NCBI GenBank assembly: GCA_003134435.1
Contig: PLBE01000248.1
Span: 1-64,000 of the forward strand
Length of the DNA: 64,000 bases
Source of the DNA: Acidobacteriaceae bacterium
GTDB lineage: Bacteria > Acidobacteriota > Terriglobia > Terriglobales > Acidobacteriaceae
Direction: 5' to 3'
The position numbers and the translations under genes are program-made. The notes beneath the pieces are model-generated. The model worked only from the letters and a program-made list of their open reading frames with translations, was not told the origin of the DNA and ran no database searches. Positions 25,318-33,784 of this stretch are shown here, one piece after another. The stretch's first letter is position 1, and every line of letters starts with the position of its first letter.

Positions 25318-26715
25318 CTAATACTTGGTGCGAACGTACACGCCGTACCGTCCAGGGCATGGATAGCCACGAGGGTTTTTGTGAGGGTTGAGCGAGCCGT
25401 CCATAGCCTTTCTGGTAAATGTCTTTCGGCAGACGGTACATCGGTAGACGTAAGTCGGGCCCTGCCGCGCGGTTCTCGCCGCTCGACGGATGCTTGGTAT
25501 TCGAGGCATTGCTGTAGACAGAGCAACGGCGAGAGGCCCCGTCGAAGTCAGTTCAACCGCGTAGCGCGGCATGAAGACTTGCGACGTGACGGTTGCATCC
25601 TGCATCCGGTCCACACGGTAAGAGCGATGCTCGCCCGAATCGCTGCGGATGGCGTGCAGTACGAAGTATCCGTCGGCCGTCTGGCGCAGAGAATACGGCT
25701 CTATGCGGCGCACGCTGCCGTCATAGTTCAGATCAACGCACAGATGGTTCGCCGCAGCGAAGCGGATGATTTCCAGAGTCGAACGGGAGCGGAAGGGAAT
25801 GCCCATCGGCAGCACGCGCGTGCGGACAGCGGTTTCGCTGGCGCCGTGCTGAATGAGTGCGCGCTGCGGGACGTCCGTGCCACGCATGATCCAAGTGAAG
25901 ATTTCGGGGAGCGCGTCCCAGAAGTCATTCAGCGGGGGAAGAACGGGAAGCTGGTGCGCTAGCATATCCGACCACATCGCCTCAAGAGACAGGCGATGGG
26001 ATGCCAGGAGCTCGAACGTGGGCACAGGAATCGCTTTGTATGCGCACTTCTGCTGGAGCACGTCGCGAAGTACCGACGCAGTTGGACGACTGTCCGTGTG
26101 CCTATAGAGGTTCACCACGTCGTAAAGATCGCGGGGCCGCGTCCGTTCTCCGAGCGCCCGCAACTTTTCCCCGAAGGCTTCCTCGTAGGCGTAGCAATTG
26201 GCCCAAATCCCTCCTTCGGGACGGTCGCTGTAAGGATGAAATACCTCGCGACGGACAGAGGGAAGCACCAGCCTCTCATCCGCCGTTAGATCGAGCTTGA
26301 TTTTCGGCCAGCCGCCCGAAGTCGGGGAGACTGGGCCTCGATAAGCAATCTTTCCCTGACAGTTGGGACGGCCACGCGGGTTTTCGTAGATATCGAATTC
26401 GAGCTGATCGACGGGGATGTTCAGTCCCGATTGTTCCGAAACCCAACGGATAACTTCTTCGAATGCCGGACGCAGGAACTCGTCGTCAATGTGACCTTCA
26501 TCCCGCAGCGTGAAATCCAGATCCTCTGAAAACCGGTATGTCTCGAAATAACACTTCTTGAGACAGGTGCCTCCCTTAAAGACCCAGCTTTCCGAGAGCT
26601 CTTCGTGCGCGTTGATACCGGCGAGTATCCAGCCTAGGACGTAGTCCTTCTCCACAATGCTGGGCAACAGAGAAAACGACGACGCGGATTCGAGAATTTC
26701 GCGTTTGTCGATCAT
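25318..26715 (-). CDS. abiEii: AbiEii-type nucleotidyltransferase toxin with WYL-like and zinc-ribbon-like extension
   Basis: A 465-residue protein. Residues 20-280 are the type IV toxin nucleotidyltransferase: WVFKGGTCLKK with GGT at 48-50, FSEDLDF with Asp65 and Asp67, KIKLDLT with Asp142, and EKLRALGERTRPRDLYDV. Unlike ordinary AbiEii (about 300 residues), it continues with a WYL-like region (about 305-395: RRIEPYSLRQTADGYFV, HRSYRVDRM) and a Cys-containing tail (YRCTVCRKTFTRK, then PCPG). WYL domains bind ligands or nucleic acid and regulate defence systems. The ATG overlaps the antitoxin stop (ATGA), fixing the start and the operon. Confidence 0.8.
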   Translation of the reverse strand: MIDKREILESASSFSLLPSIVEKDYVLGWILAGINAHEELSESWVFKGGTCLKKCYFETYRFSEDLDFTLRDEGHIDDEFLRPAFEEVIRWVSEQSGLNIPVDQLEFDIYENPRGRPNCQGKIAYRGPVSPTSGGWPKIKLDLTADERLVLPSVRREVFHPYSDRPEGGIWANCYAYEEAFGEKLRALGERTRPRDLYDVVNLYRHTDSRPTASVLRDVLQQKCAYKAIPVPTFELLASHRLSLEAMWSDMLAHQLPVLPPLNDFWDALPEIFTWIMRGTDVPQRALIQHGASETAVRTRVLPMGIPFRSRSTLEIIRFAAANHLCVDLNYDGSVRRIEPYSLRQTADGYFVLHAIRSDSGEHRSYRVDRMQDATVTSQVFMPRYAVELTSTGPLAVALSTAMPRIPSIRRAARTARQGPTYVYRCTVCRKTFTRKAMDGSLNPHKNPRGYPCPGRYGVYVRTKY

Positions 26716-27518
26716 GAGGCTGTTTCTTTCCAGGCCGCTGGTACCCAGAGCCGCCAAGCGGTGACGAGTTTCCGGGAGGAGAGCGCCGGGTCGAGTCTGG
26801 CATAACCCTGCGTGAGACGGGAGCGGCACTCAGCCGCGAGTTTCTTGTCGCGCAGGCGAGTGTCTGCAAGAAACCCGAGCCGCTTAAAGATGGCGCCATT
26901 ATCGAACTGCGCTGCATAGCGGATCAACAGATCGCGATCGGCAGTCTTGCTGCCGAGATATGTACTTACGCAATCGGCTACGTGATCGATGCCGCCTCCA
27001 ACATCCGGCGCAGCGATCATGTCGACCAACGTGCGCGCGGAATCCGATATCGCGACCTTGACAGAACCACGCCACAGTGTTTTCAATCCGAAGAGGCGTT
27101 TGGTTTTCACGCTGCGCAGCAGGAAGGTAGCGCCTTGGGCAGTTACTCGTTTCTCAATGACACGGCGCGTAGTAAAGACGAAGGTTTCATTAAAGAGCTG
27201 CTCAGTGAGTTCCCAATGGTGAGCGGCCGTCCAACCGCCGATGTAGCATTGGCCAAAGAGCGTTGGGACGAGCACCCATGGATCTCCAATTACCTGCTCG
27301 CTGGCTGCCAGATCCAAAGGTACGGAAACATAGAGCCCGCGGCCTATCCTTCGAAGCCAGCCTTGCTCTCTCCATCGGGACAGAAGTTTGGCGGCGGCGC
27401 GCCGATCAATTCCGAGGGTCTTGGTCGTAATGTCAACCGATACGACTTCCTTTGTGGAGCGAAGTACCGCAGCGAGCCGCGCGCGAGAGGCAGGCAACGA
27501 ATCTGGCTCAGGTTTCAT
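26712..27518 (-). CDS. abiEi: AbiEi-family antitoxin / transcriptional repressor
   Basis: A 268-residue protein with an N-terminal winged-HTH (about 14-70, LGIDRRAAAKLLSRWREQGW, RIGRGLYVSVP) and the AbiEi C-terminal region (LFGQCYIGGWTAAHHWELTE, GLKTLWRGSVKVAISDSART). In type IV AbiE systems this protein represses its own operon and neutralises the toxin without a stable toxin-antitoxin complex. It precedes the toxin gene with a 4-base overlap. An inverted repeat three bases upstream of the ATG is a likely operator. Confidence 0.85.
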   Translation of the reverse strand: MKPEPDSLPASRARLAAVLRSTKEVVSVDITTKTLGIDRRAAAKLLSRWREQGWLRRIGRGLYVSVPLDLAASEQVIGDPWVLVPTLFGQCYIGGWTAAHHWELTEQLFNETFVFTTRRVIEKRVTAQGATFLLRSVKTKRLFGLKTLWRGSVKVAISDSARTLVDMIAAPDVGGGIDHVADCVSTYLGSKTADRDLLIRYAAQFDNGAIFKRLGFLADTRLRDKKLAAECRSRLTQGYARLDPALSSRKLVTAWRLWVPAAWKETAS

Positions 27519-27520
27519 GG

Positions 27521-27540
27521 CTATATTCTAACCCATATAG
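27521..27540 (-). promoter_or_regulatory. Putative AbiEi operator
   Basis: CTATAT (27521-27526) and ATATAG (27535-27540) form a perfect inverted repeat with an 8-base spacer, immediately upstream of the antitoxin ATG. It overlaps a TAGAAT sequence that could serve as a -10. AbiEi proteins autoregulate by binding inverted repeats at the promoter, so this is the natural candidate; no binding data exist. Confidence 0.45.
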
Positions 27541-27607
27541 TTCGCACTTTATGGGAACTGCGTGCTTAATGGTATAGCCAGGTCGGCCCCTCTCGCAATA
27601 TTTCGTT

Positions 27608-28429
27608 TCAATGGTGCTTTAACCGCCGCTGCGGAAGAGTCCGGGGAGATACCTCTGGAGCCAACAGCTCTTGTTGTGATTGAGAGGTCCCATGTGTCTC
27701 CGGTGCCACTGCCACTTGCCGCTTATTGGCAAACCAAGTACCCAAGAAGAAGCCCAATGCGAGGGCGGCACTGGCAACGACAGGCAGCCACGTTGCCCAG
27801 ACCTGCTTTTCCAGCCTACCAAGTAAAACGTCGATTTGTTGTGCTCTTGCAGTCATGCTCCGCACGAGCGAGTCATTAGCGCTTCGGACCTTTGCGATCA
27901 CTCCGATGTCGGGGTGAGCTACTTCTCGCAGCACGTTCATAAGTTGCTTTTGGACGGAACTCATTTCAGAACAAGATTGGTCAAGCGCTCTGGCGCTATC
28001 CGGCAGACCGGATTGCTGGAAACACTGTCGAAGACTCTCGCCCAGCAACTTCGCAATTCGAGGCGGGTCCAACCCTGTTTCCAATTCCTTCGGCAAGTGG
28101 GTAATGCGCGATTCAAGTAGCGATGTGTATTCTTCCATTCGCTTCTCGACCGCATTGGCCTGAGACGCGGAAGCTTCCAAGATCTTCCGCAATGACTTCC
28201 GCTCTGCGGCGATCTCCGCAGGCGTTTCTCGGGTGAGGAGCGCGAGGATGCCCATCGCTTCCAGTATCCGGAGCATCTCGTCGTTTGGGCTAAGGGTGCG
28301 AGTGTGTGCGATGACCCTATAGTATTCCGCCTGCCGTTCAACGGGCACCAGTCCGGCCAGTTCATCGAACAGGGTTTTGCTCTCGGACTCTGCGCCCGCC
28401 AAATTGAGGATTTCCTGCTCGGGGCTCAT
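27608..28429 (-). CDS. C-tail membrane protein, third gene of Stb/Tra-like operon
   Basis: A 273-residue mostly helical protein with one membrane segment near the C-terminus (WLPVVASAALALGFFLGTWF) and a polar cytoplasmic-looking N-terminal 210 residues with coiled-coil potential. Its place after an HTH-like protein and a P-loop ATPase, joined by 4-base overlaps, mirrors plasmid StbC or TraM, the membrane partner in the StbABC and TraKLM modules. Sequence alone does not prove that family. Confidence 0.55.
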   Translation of the reverse strand: MSPEQEILNLAGAESESKTLFDELAGLVPVERQAEYYRVIAHTRTLSPNDEMLRILEAMGILALLTRETPAEIAAERKSLRKILEASASQANAVEKRMEEYTSLLESRITHLPKELETGLDPPRIAKLLGESLRQCFQQSGLPDSARALDQSCSEMSSVQKQLMNVLREVAHPDIGVIAKVRSANDSLVRSMTARAQQIDVLLGRLEKQVWATWLPVVASAALALGFFLGTWFANKRQVAVAPETHGTSQSQQELLAPEVSPRTLPQRRLKHH

Positions 28430-29157
28430 GGTAGAAATATCTCCTTTGCCCGGTCGAATTCGGAGAAGAGCCGCCGCCGGTAGCTCTCCGCACGCATCAC
28501 GATCGAGGCACGCTTCAGTTCGTTAATCGCATTCTGCCTTGTAGCAACCTGGCCAAGGCGGATGCCGTGTTGCCGTGCGGGGTTTTCCAGTTCTGCCAAG
28601 CGAAACTCCATCCGAATCACGGTCGGCGATAGCGCTTCGCGGAAACGAATGGCTTGCTCAGCCGAATCCCAGTAGCTGAAGTCTGCCTGAGGACTTGTCG
28701 CATTCTGGACTATCAGAAACTGTGCCCGTTCCTGCAGTCGGTTTCCCCATGCGAGGACACTCTCAACGCTTGCTGGGTCTGGCGTAACAACACCCACCGC
28801 AGTGAAGCGCGCGCCGGCCGCCGCGACATCCTCATACATTGCGTCGAACCACTCGGTCGCCACTTGCCCGGAACCGGCTCCCATGTCGGCCAAGATAATC
28901 GCGGCGCCGGATTCGAGATGATCTACGAACGCGTCGAGACCGGCTGGAGTGTGAATATTTACCTTGGCCACCGACCCGTTGAAGAAGTGTTTGAGTGATC
29001 CCCGAGCTTTGTTTTCGGTATCGAGGTCGAGCAGCGTGAATGGAATCTCATTGGCTTCGAACCACTCCGCCAGGGCGACCATCAGGCCAGTCTTGCCAAC
29101 TCCGCCTTTGCCACCCATGGTGAAGACGACTCGTTTGTTCTTCGCTGGGGCGTTCAT
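28426..29157 (-). CDS. ParA/StbB/TraL-like P-loop ATPase
   Basis: A 243-residue ATPase with a deviant Walker A (GGKGGVGKTGLMVAL, signature Lys before GG), LLDLDTENKARGS, and AIILADMGAGSG as Walker B. The order and size match StbB of R388-type plasmids and TraL of IncP plasmids, which work with a DNA-binding protein in plasmid positioning and conjugation. Overlaps of four bases with both neighbours show a single translational unit. No type IV secretion genes are in the window. Confidence 0.7.
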   Translation of the reverse strand: MNAPAKNKRVVFTMGGKGGVGKTGLMVALAEWFEANEIPFTLLDLDTENKARGSLKHFFNGSVAKVNIHTPAGLDAFVDHLESGAAIILADMGAGSGQVATEWFDAMYEDVAAAGARFTAVGVVTPDPASVESVLAWGNRLQERAQFLIVQNATSPQADFSYWDSAEQAIRFREALSPTVIRMEFRLAELENPARQHGIRLGQVATRQNAINELKRASIVMRAESYRRRLFSEFDRAKEIFLP

Positions 29158-29552
29158 CGCGATCCTCCTTGGCTGACGAGTTTCAACGGCTCGGTTTCTT
29201 CAAAGTGAAAGTGTTTGGGTTTTGCTTTCTGCTCAACTGGTTTTGCTTTGAGTGCCGCAATTCGGGACGCAACATCGTCGGAACTCATACGGGTGCTAAC
29301 GGGCGATTCCGGTTCGAGCGGAGGCAGTTCGTACTGCACCTGCTTTCGGTGCTTGGCACGTACCTTGATGAAGGAGTGAATCGTGCTGACTGCCACGTCG
29401 AGGCCAGCACGCTCGTGAAGAATCCGAACGATGTCGCGATACGTGCAGCCTTTGCGGCGCAGCTGGCGGATCAGTTCGCGGTGAGTTTCGAGTTTGGAGC
29501 GAGGTGGCTTCTGCGGGATCGAATCCAGCAGGGAAAGAAGGGTCGGGTCCAT
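29154..29552 (-). CDS. HTH DNA-binding protein, StbA/TraK-like
   Basis: A 132-residue protein. Residues 17-65 contain a helix-turn-helix (RELIRQLRRKGCTYRDIVRI, LDVAVSTIHSFIKVRAK); the rest is a disordered linker and tail. In position it equals StbA or TraK, which bind direct repeats next to oriT. AAGGAG lies nine bases before the ATG at 29552. Three direct repeats lie just upstream at 29583-29626, a natural binding array. Confidence 0.6.
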   Translation of the reverse strand: MDPTLLSLLDSIPQKPPRSKLETHRELIRQLRRKGCTYRDIVRILHERAGLDVAVSTIHSFIKVRAKHRKQVQYELPPLEPESPVSTRMSSDDVASRIAALKAKPVEQKAKPKHFHFEETEPLKLVSQGGSR

Positions 29553-29582
29553 GATTTTCAGGCTCCTTAGCACCTGGCCACC

Positions 29583-29626
29583 ACAGTCCGTTAACAGTCC
29601 GATAACCCGTCTCCACAGTCCGATAA
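29583..29626. repeat. Three direct repeats upstream of the StbA-like gene
   Basis: ACAGTCCGTTA (29583), ACAGTCCGATAA (29594) and ACAGTCCGATAA (29615). The starts are 11 and 21 bases apart, close to one and two turns of B-DNA, so a protein could bind all three on one face. Plasmid R388 StbA binds 11 bp direct repeats upstream of stbABC, a precise parallel in layout. Confidence 0.65.
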
Positions 29627-29630
29627 GTGC

Positions 29631-29680
29631 CCTAGAGCGCTATCCGTACCGTTTAGTTTCAATCGGTTACGAACTCTAGG
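29631..29680. other. Long-loop inverted repeat, possible oriT-like element
   Basis: CCTAGAG (29631-29637) and CTCTAGG (29674-29680) are perfect complements around a 36-base A/T-richer loop, lying beside the direct repeats. Origins of transfer often combine such hairpins with binding-protein repeats, but no nick-site family can be recognised and no relaxase gene is present. The right arm overlaps the tRNA fragment, so part of the symmetry may be coincidental. Confidence 0.3.
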
Positions 29681-29728
29681 ACGACTTTCACGGCGGTAAC
29701 ATGGGTTCAAATCCCATCGGGGACGCCA
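29675..29728 (+). pseudogene. tRNA-Glu 3' fragment, attachment-site-like
   Basis: The last 45 bases read like a bacterial tRNA-Glu: anticodon loop CTTTCAC (TTC anticodon), stem GGCGG, TAAC, a perfect T-arm (ATGGG TTCAAAT CCCAT, 29701-29717), then CGGGGAC G CCA. The expected 5' acceptor strand GTCCCCG is absent, and the 5' anticodon stem is missing about four bases. It is therefore a non-functional 3' part, the form left when an element integrates in a tRNA gene and duplicates its end. Confidence 0.7.
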
Positions 29729-29976
29729 AGCCTGATCAATGAGTTAACCACCATGGCTTTGGAGGGCGGGCCTACCACCTCCGGGTTTCGAGTGCGGTGC
29801 GGCGACTCGTGCCCATGCTTCCTCGAATCGCCGATAACTGGAGTGGCGATCCCTCCGAGCGACTTTCAGCACGGCTTCATCGTTGCTATTTAGATCCGCA
29901 CTATGTAGACCCGCACAAAGCCTGGCCCAGATGGGACCGTTCCATCGAGTGGCCGGATCACCCGGGCGGTTCGCCA

Positions 29977-30280
29977 TCAAACCCGCAACAGCTTCTCCAG
30001 CAAGTCTGCGGTCTTCCAAAGCGGCGCGTGGTCCAGCGCAAGATCGCCAAATCGAGGGGATGATCGGTGGTCTTGAGCGCTTGGACCGCATCGGCGATAT
30101 CTTGATGCCCGCCGGCAAAGCACTTCATGGCGATAAAGTCCTCACGCCCAATCACGCGCAGGGAACCGCCGAGAAAGGGCACAGTAATCGAGCGCGATAA
30201 GGCCAGTCGGTCGAGGCCGCGCAGGCCCGCCAGCAGATCGACCCGCGGTGAAGGTACAACTGCAGAAAACTCAAAGAAGA
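29977..30280 (-). pseudogene. Nucleotidyltransferase-like fragment (DUF6036-type)
   Basis: The minus strand encodes SPRVDLLAGLRGLDRLALS, TVPFLGGSLRVIGREDFIAM, KCFAGGHQDIADA and AILRWTTRRFGRP, typical of the C-terminal half of small nucleotidyltransferases in AbiEii/DUF6036-like families. After GRP the natural continuation ADLLEKLLRV-stop is in the next frame, so one base is missing near 30025. The N-terminal catalytic part with Gly-Ser and Asp residues is absent. Both defects mark it as a pseudogene. Confidence 0.6.
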
Positions 30281-30370
30281 GCCGTCGTATCGACAAAATG
30301 CCGAAAGAGAAGCAGAAAGTCTCATGAAACGGTATCATCTTCGGCTGGCTCGGACGCGCGGGGAAAAACA

Positions 30371-30772
30371 ATGAAAGCAATCGCCGTCGTGGCGATCATC
30401 CTGATGCTGGTCGCCTGCCATCAACAAACGGGCGAGAACACAGAGACTGTATCGATCTTTGTGGATGATTCATCCGATTCGAATCGACCCGCTTATGACG
30501 ACTTTCAAGACGCCTTCGTCCTGGAGCCGACTTGTGCCGGCCTAAGACTTGTTCGGGCATCTCGCCACGCCGGTGATGTGCGCTCGGAGGAACGAAACAG
30601 CCGTTGGCTGATGACATATTTCGAGATGGGGAGCGATCAAAAGTCTGGCAGGGGCTTTGGAACCATATTCGACAGCTCCGATAAAGGTTTGAGGTTCGAC
30701 GCTGAGAACGCAGCCGACGCCGCGAAGAAGGTCTGCTTCATCGTCAAAGGTAGAGGTGGCAGATTAGAGTAA
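30371..30772 (+). CDS. Putative lipoprotein of unknown function
   Basis: A 133-residue protein with a lipoprotein signal (MKAIAVVAIILMLVACHQQ, lipobox LVAC). The mature part has no recognisable domain; two further Cys (in LEPTCAGLRL and KKVCFIVKG) might form a disulfide in the periplasm. GGGG lies about eight bases before the ATG. The longer frame from 30248 would bury the signal peptide and is not favoured. Confidence 0.6.
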   Translation: MKAIAVVAIILMLVACHQQTGENTETVSIFVDDSSDSNRPAYDDFQDAFVLEPTCAGLRLVRASRHAGDVRSEERNSRWLMTYFEMGSDQKSGRGFGTIFDSSDKGLRFDAENAADAAKKVCFIVKGRGGRLE

Positions 30773-31013
30773 GTCGGTAAAAACCTCCTGTGGACGAATT
30801 GGAGTCTGTCCGCATCTGACCATTTTCTCAAGTCGCGGTCGCAATAGCTTCTGTGGATCATTCTGGCGGCGGGAATCAAGAACAGTCTGTCGGCCGCGCC
30901 AACCAGACTTCCTTCCTCGCCGACGATGTTCGGAGCACCGCCTCGACCCGCACTTCGCCCTCTCCGAGTCACAGCGATGGGTTTATCATTGGGTTTCTAC
31001 TCAAGGAGATGCA

Positions 31014-31502
31014 ATGGCCGACCGAAGCACGGCGAAAAAGGCGCTTCCACCCTCAAAACGCAAGCCGGTTGCGCCGCGAAAGGTGAAGGACGATCCGGTT
31101 TCGACCGCCGCATCCATCCCGGCGGCGGCAAAGGCGGAGACCAATCCTAATGTTCGCTTGCGTTTGGAAAAGGGAATCGCCGAACTCCAGGGCCTGCACG
31201 AACTGTTGCTCTCGACCCAGATTGACGCGGATGTGCTGGCGGATTTGCGCGATGCTCTGAACCGGGTCCGGAATACCGCCTGGGTGGCCCAGCAGTATGT
31301 CCTCCGCAAGGAAATTGGTCCGGAGTCGACCAGCGTGCCCTCGCTGCTGGCCGGAGAACGGATTCGCGCCACCTATCAACTCTGCCGCGCCCTCTCCGAC
31401 GACTTGACCAAACCCGAGATTGAGTTGCCACGCGGCAGTCTTCTCGAACTCCAGGAGGCCACGAAAACTCTGAGAGAGAAACTCAAGAAGCGCTGTCAAT
31501 AA
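31014..31502 (+). CDS. Conserved-looking helical protein of unknown function
   Basis: A 162-residue soluble protein: a basic, Ala/Pro/Lys-rich leader (1-40) and a helical body (IAELQGLHELLLSTQIDADV, ADLRDALNRVRNTAWVAQQY) followed by another helix pair. AAGGAGATGCA directly precedes the ATG. There is no membrane segment and no catalytic motif. It converges with the exopolysaccharide cluster and is probably not part of it. Confidence 0.6.
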   Translation: MADRSTAKKALPPSKRKPVAPRKVKDDPVSTAASIPAAAKAETNPNVRLRLEKGIAELQGLHELLLSTQIDADVLADLRDALNRVRNTAWVAQQYVLRKEIGPESTSVPSLLAGERIRATYQLCRALSDDLTKPEIELPRGSLLELQEATKTLREKLKKRCQ

Positions 31503-31659
31503 ATCAAGGCAGCGCGCAGCAGCCGTCCGCGGCGGGGCTCGAATTCGCCAATCTCGAAACCGGCAGAGAGCCGATTTTCCGCGATCACAACCAGATGCAT
31601 GGGTCTGGAATTCTCCGCACCGTACCTGGAATTCAAGACGTCATCGTCGCGGTCGGCGT

Positions 31660-33561
31660 TCAGTCCTGGGCGCAGGCGCTTTTGAAAAGCTCGTCGCGGT
31701 CCCGGGGCAGGGGAGCGTCCAGCGCCAGGTCCGAGGGGCAGCGATATTCGGGCACCATCTCCTGGATCTTCGCCCGGATCGGACGCGCCCCGTCAAGGTG
31801 CAGGGTCGCGCGCAGTTCCCGCAGGTGTCCGCACAACTCCCGCCAGTCGGGAGTCGCCCCGTTGATGCGTTTTACCTTATCGAGGCTGGTGGGCAAAATG
31901 GTCTCGTGGTGGTAATGGAGCTCCTCCTCCAGTTTTTCGCCCGCCCGCAAACCGGTGAATTCGATGTCCACTGCATCGGCCGGCTTTCCCGAAAGCCGGA
32001 TCAGAGTGCGCGCCAGATCGACGATCTTGATGGGTTTTCCCATTTCCAGAACTAGAATGTCGCCATCGCAGCCGATCGTGAAGGCCTCCAGCACCAGCGA
32101 AACCGCTTCCTGGGCGGTCATGAAAAACCGGCAAATTTCGGGATGGGTGATGGTCAACGGCCCGCCTTCGTCCAGTTGTCTCTGCAGAATCGGCACCACG
32201 CTTCCACTGGAGCCCAGCACGTTGCCGAAGCGCACCGAAACGCAGCGCATGTTTTTCTTGGGACGGCCGGCGAGCATCAGTTCTCCAATGCGCTTGCTCG
32301 AACCCATGACGCTGGTCGGATTCACCGCCTTGTCCGAAGAGATCAGAACGAACGACTGGCAGCCTTGTCCTTCGGCAACGTTCAACAAGCTCTCCAGGGC
32401 AAAGACGTTGTTGCGAATGGCTTCGGCGACATTTTCCTCCATCACGGGCACGTGCTTGTAGGCGGCGGCGTGAAAGGTGTGATCGATCCGATGATGGGAA
32501 AAGCAGGCGCGCATGCCCTCGGCATCGCCCACATCGGCCACGCAGCATACTAATTGGGCGTCCAGCGTCCGCCGCCGCAGTTCCTGTTGCAGATAGAACA
32601 TGCCGGTTTCGTTCTGATCGACGCACACCAGCTTCCGCGGGCCGTGGAGCAGTATCTGGCGGCAGAGTTCCGACCCGATGGAACCGGCTGCCCCGGTCAC
32701 CATCACGCTCTTGTCTCCCAGGTGGCGGCTGACCGCTTCCAGGTCGATCTGCACCGGGTCGCGCCCCAGCAGATCTTCAAGACTCACTTCCCGGAGTTGC
32801 GCGACTTTGACTTCGCCGCGAATGATGTCCTTGAGCGCGGGCACCGTGTGGAAGCTGATTTTGGCCCGAGTGCAGATTTCGACGAACCGGCACATTTGCG
32901 CCCCGGTCGCCGAGGGTATGGCAATCAGGACTTCGTCGGCCGGCGTCGAGCGGAGCAGGTTGGGAAGCTGATCCACGCTGCCGAGCACGCGAACGCGGTC
33001 GATGCGGATGTCCAGCTTCGAACCGTCGTCATCCAGGCATCCCACCGCCACGTAGCCGCTTCCGGGCCGGTGAATTTCGCGCAAGATGGCTTGAGCCGCG
33101 GCTCCGGCGCCAATCAGCATCACTCTTTTGCAAGTCGAGAGATTGTCGCGGACCGATTCCGCCAGCAGGCGCGATAAAATGCGCACACCACCCAGCAGGC
33201 CAGCCGTAAGCAGCGGCTCCAGCAGGTAGATGGAGCGCGGGAAGGCATATGCTCGCAGGCCGTAACGCATCGCCAGAAAGAAGACCACGGAGCCGGTTCC
33301 CACTGCCTGCAGGATGTCGATGCCATCTCTGATTCCGACATACTTCCACCAGCCCCGGAGCAATCCGAAATAATTCATTGCCGCCAGCCGGATCAAGACC
33401 AGCACGGGAAGCGAGTACAGCAGCATGCGCCGTTGCGGCAGCGTGAAATCAAAACGCAGCAGCCAGGCCGTGGTCAGCGAGCACACAATCAGTCCCGCCT
33501 GAAACGTCGCTATCAACCAAGCCTTGTGCCGCAACAGAAAGTGTGACGTCCTGTGATTCAT
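31660..33561 (-). CDS. CapD/WbpM-type membrane nucleotide-sugar dehydratase
   Basis: A 633-residue protein with four N-terminal membrane helices, a first Rossmann-like domain (MLIGAGAAAQAILREI) and a C-terminal SDR domain with NAD motif VTGAAGSIGSEL, KHVPVMEENVAEAIRNNVF, SSDKAVNPTSVMGSSKR and FGNVLGSSGSVVP. This family dehydrates and epimerises UDP-GlcNAc at C4-C6 to make deoxyamino sugars for surface glycans. It is the last gene of the cluster. The ATG at 33561 gives the usual length; the earlier start at 33717 adds unrelated residues. Confidence 0.9.
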   Translation of the reverse strand: MNHRTSHFLLRHKAWLIATFQAGLIVCSLTTAWLLRFDFTLPQRRMLLYSLPVLVLIRLAAMNYFGLLRGWWKYVGIRDGIDILQAVGTGSVVFFLAMRYGLRAYAFPRSIYLLEPLLTAGLLGGVRILSRLLAESVRDNLSTCKRVMLIGAGAAAQAILREIHRPGSGYVAVGCLDDDGSKLDIRIDRVRVLGSVDQLPNLLRSTPADEVLIAIPSATGAQMCRFVEICTRAKISFHTVPALKDIIRGEVKVAQLREVSLEDLLGRDPVQIDLEAVSRHLGDKSVMVTGAAGSIGSELCRQILLHGPRKLVCVDQNETGMFYLQQELRRRTLDAQLVCCVADVGDAEGMRACFSHHRIDHTFHAAAYKHVPVMEENVAEAIRNNVFALESLLNVAEGQGCQSFVLISSDKAVNPTSVMGSSKRIGELMLAGRPKKNMRCVSVRFGNVLGSSGSVVPILQRQLDEGGPLTITHPEICRFFMTAQEAVSLVLEAFTIGCDGDILVLEMGKPIKIVDLARTLIRLSGKPADAVDIEFTGLRAGEKLEEELHYHHETILPTSLDKVKRINGATPDWRELCGHLRELRATLHLDGARPIRAKIQEMVPEYRCPSDLALDAPLPRDRDELFKSACAQD

Positions 33562-33784
33562 CGTGGTTGGAGCTCCTGTCAGAGTATGTTGCTCAAAGGT
33601 CAACCGGGCGGCATCGGAGGGCTCGGCCCGGAACCGTGGCCAATCCTGACAATGCCGCAAAGAAGTGCCGGAAAGAGGGCAGGAAATACGCGCCCGAAAA
33701 GTCGTTAGCCGCGGCAATCGAATTCGTTCGACGCAGTGGAAGGGCGAATCCCAAGCTCGGCAGACCGATGTGCGGGAGTGCGAC

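Noticed and set aside
25115-25321. 68-codon plus-strand frame before the AbiE stop
   Set aside because: Arg/Ser-rich, no ribosome site and no family pattern; it overlaps the toxin gene's end in the opposite direction.
29583-29626. Plasmid replication iterons
   Set aside because: Only three copies, and no replication initiator gene; the position before an HTH gene fits StbA/TraK sites better.
29744-30118. 124-codon minus-strand frame
   Set aside because: It lies over the nucleotidyltransferase relic in another frame and has no family resemblance.
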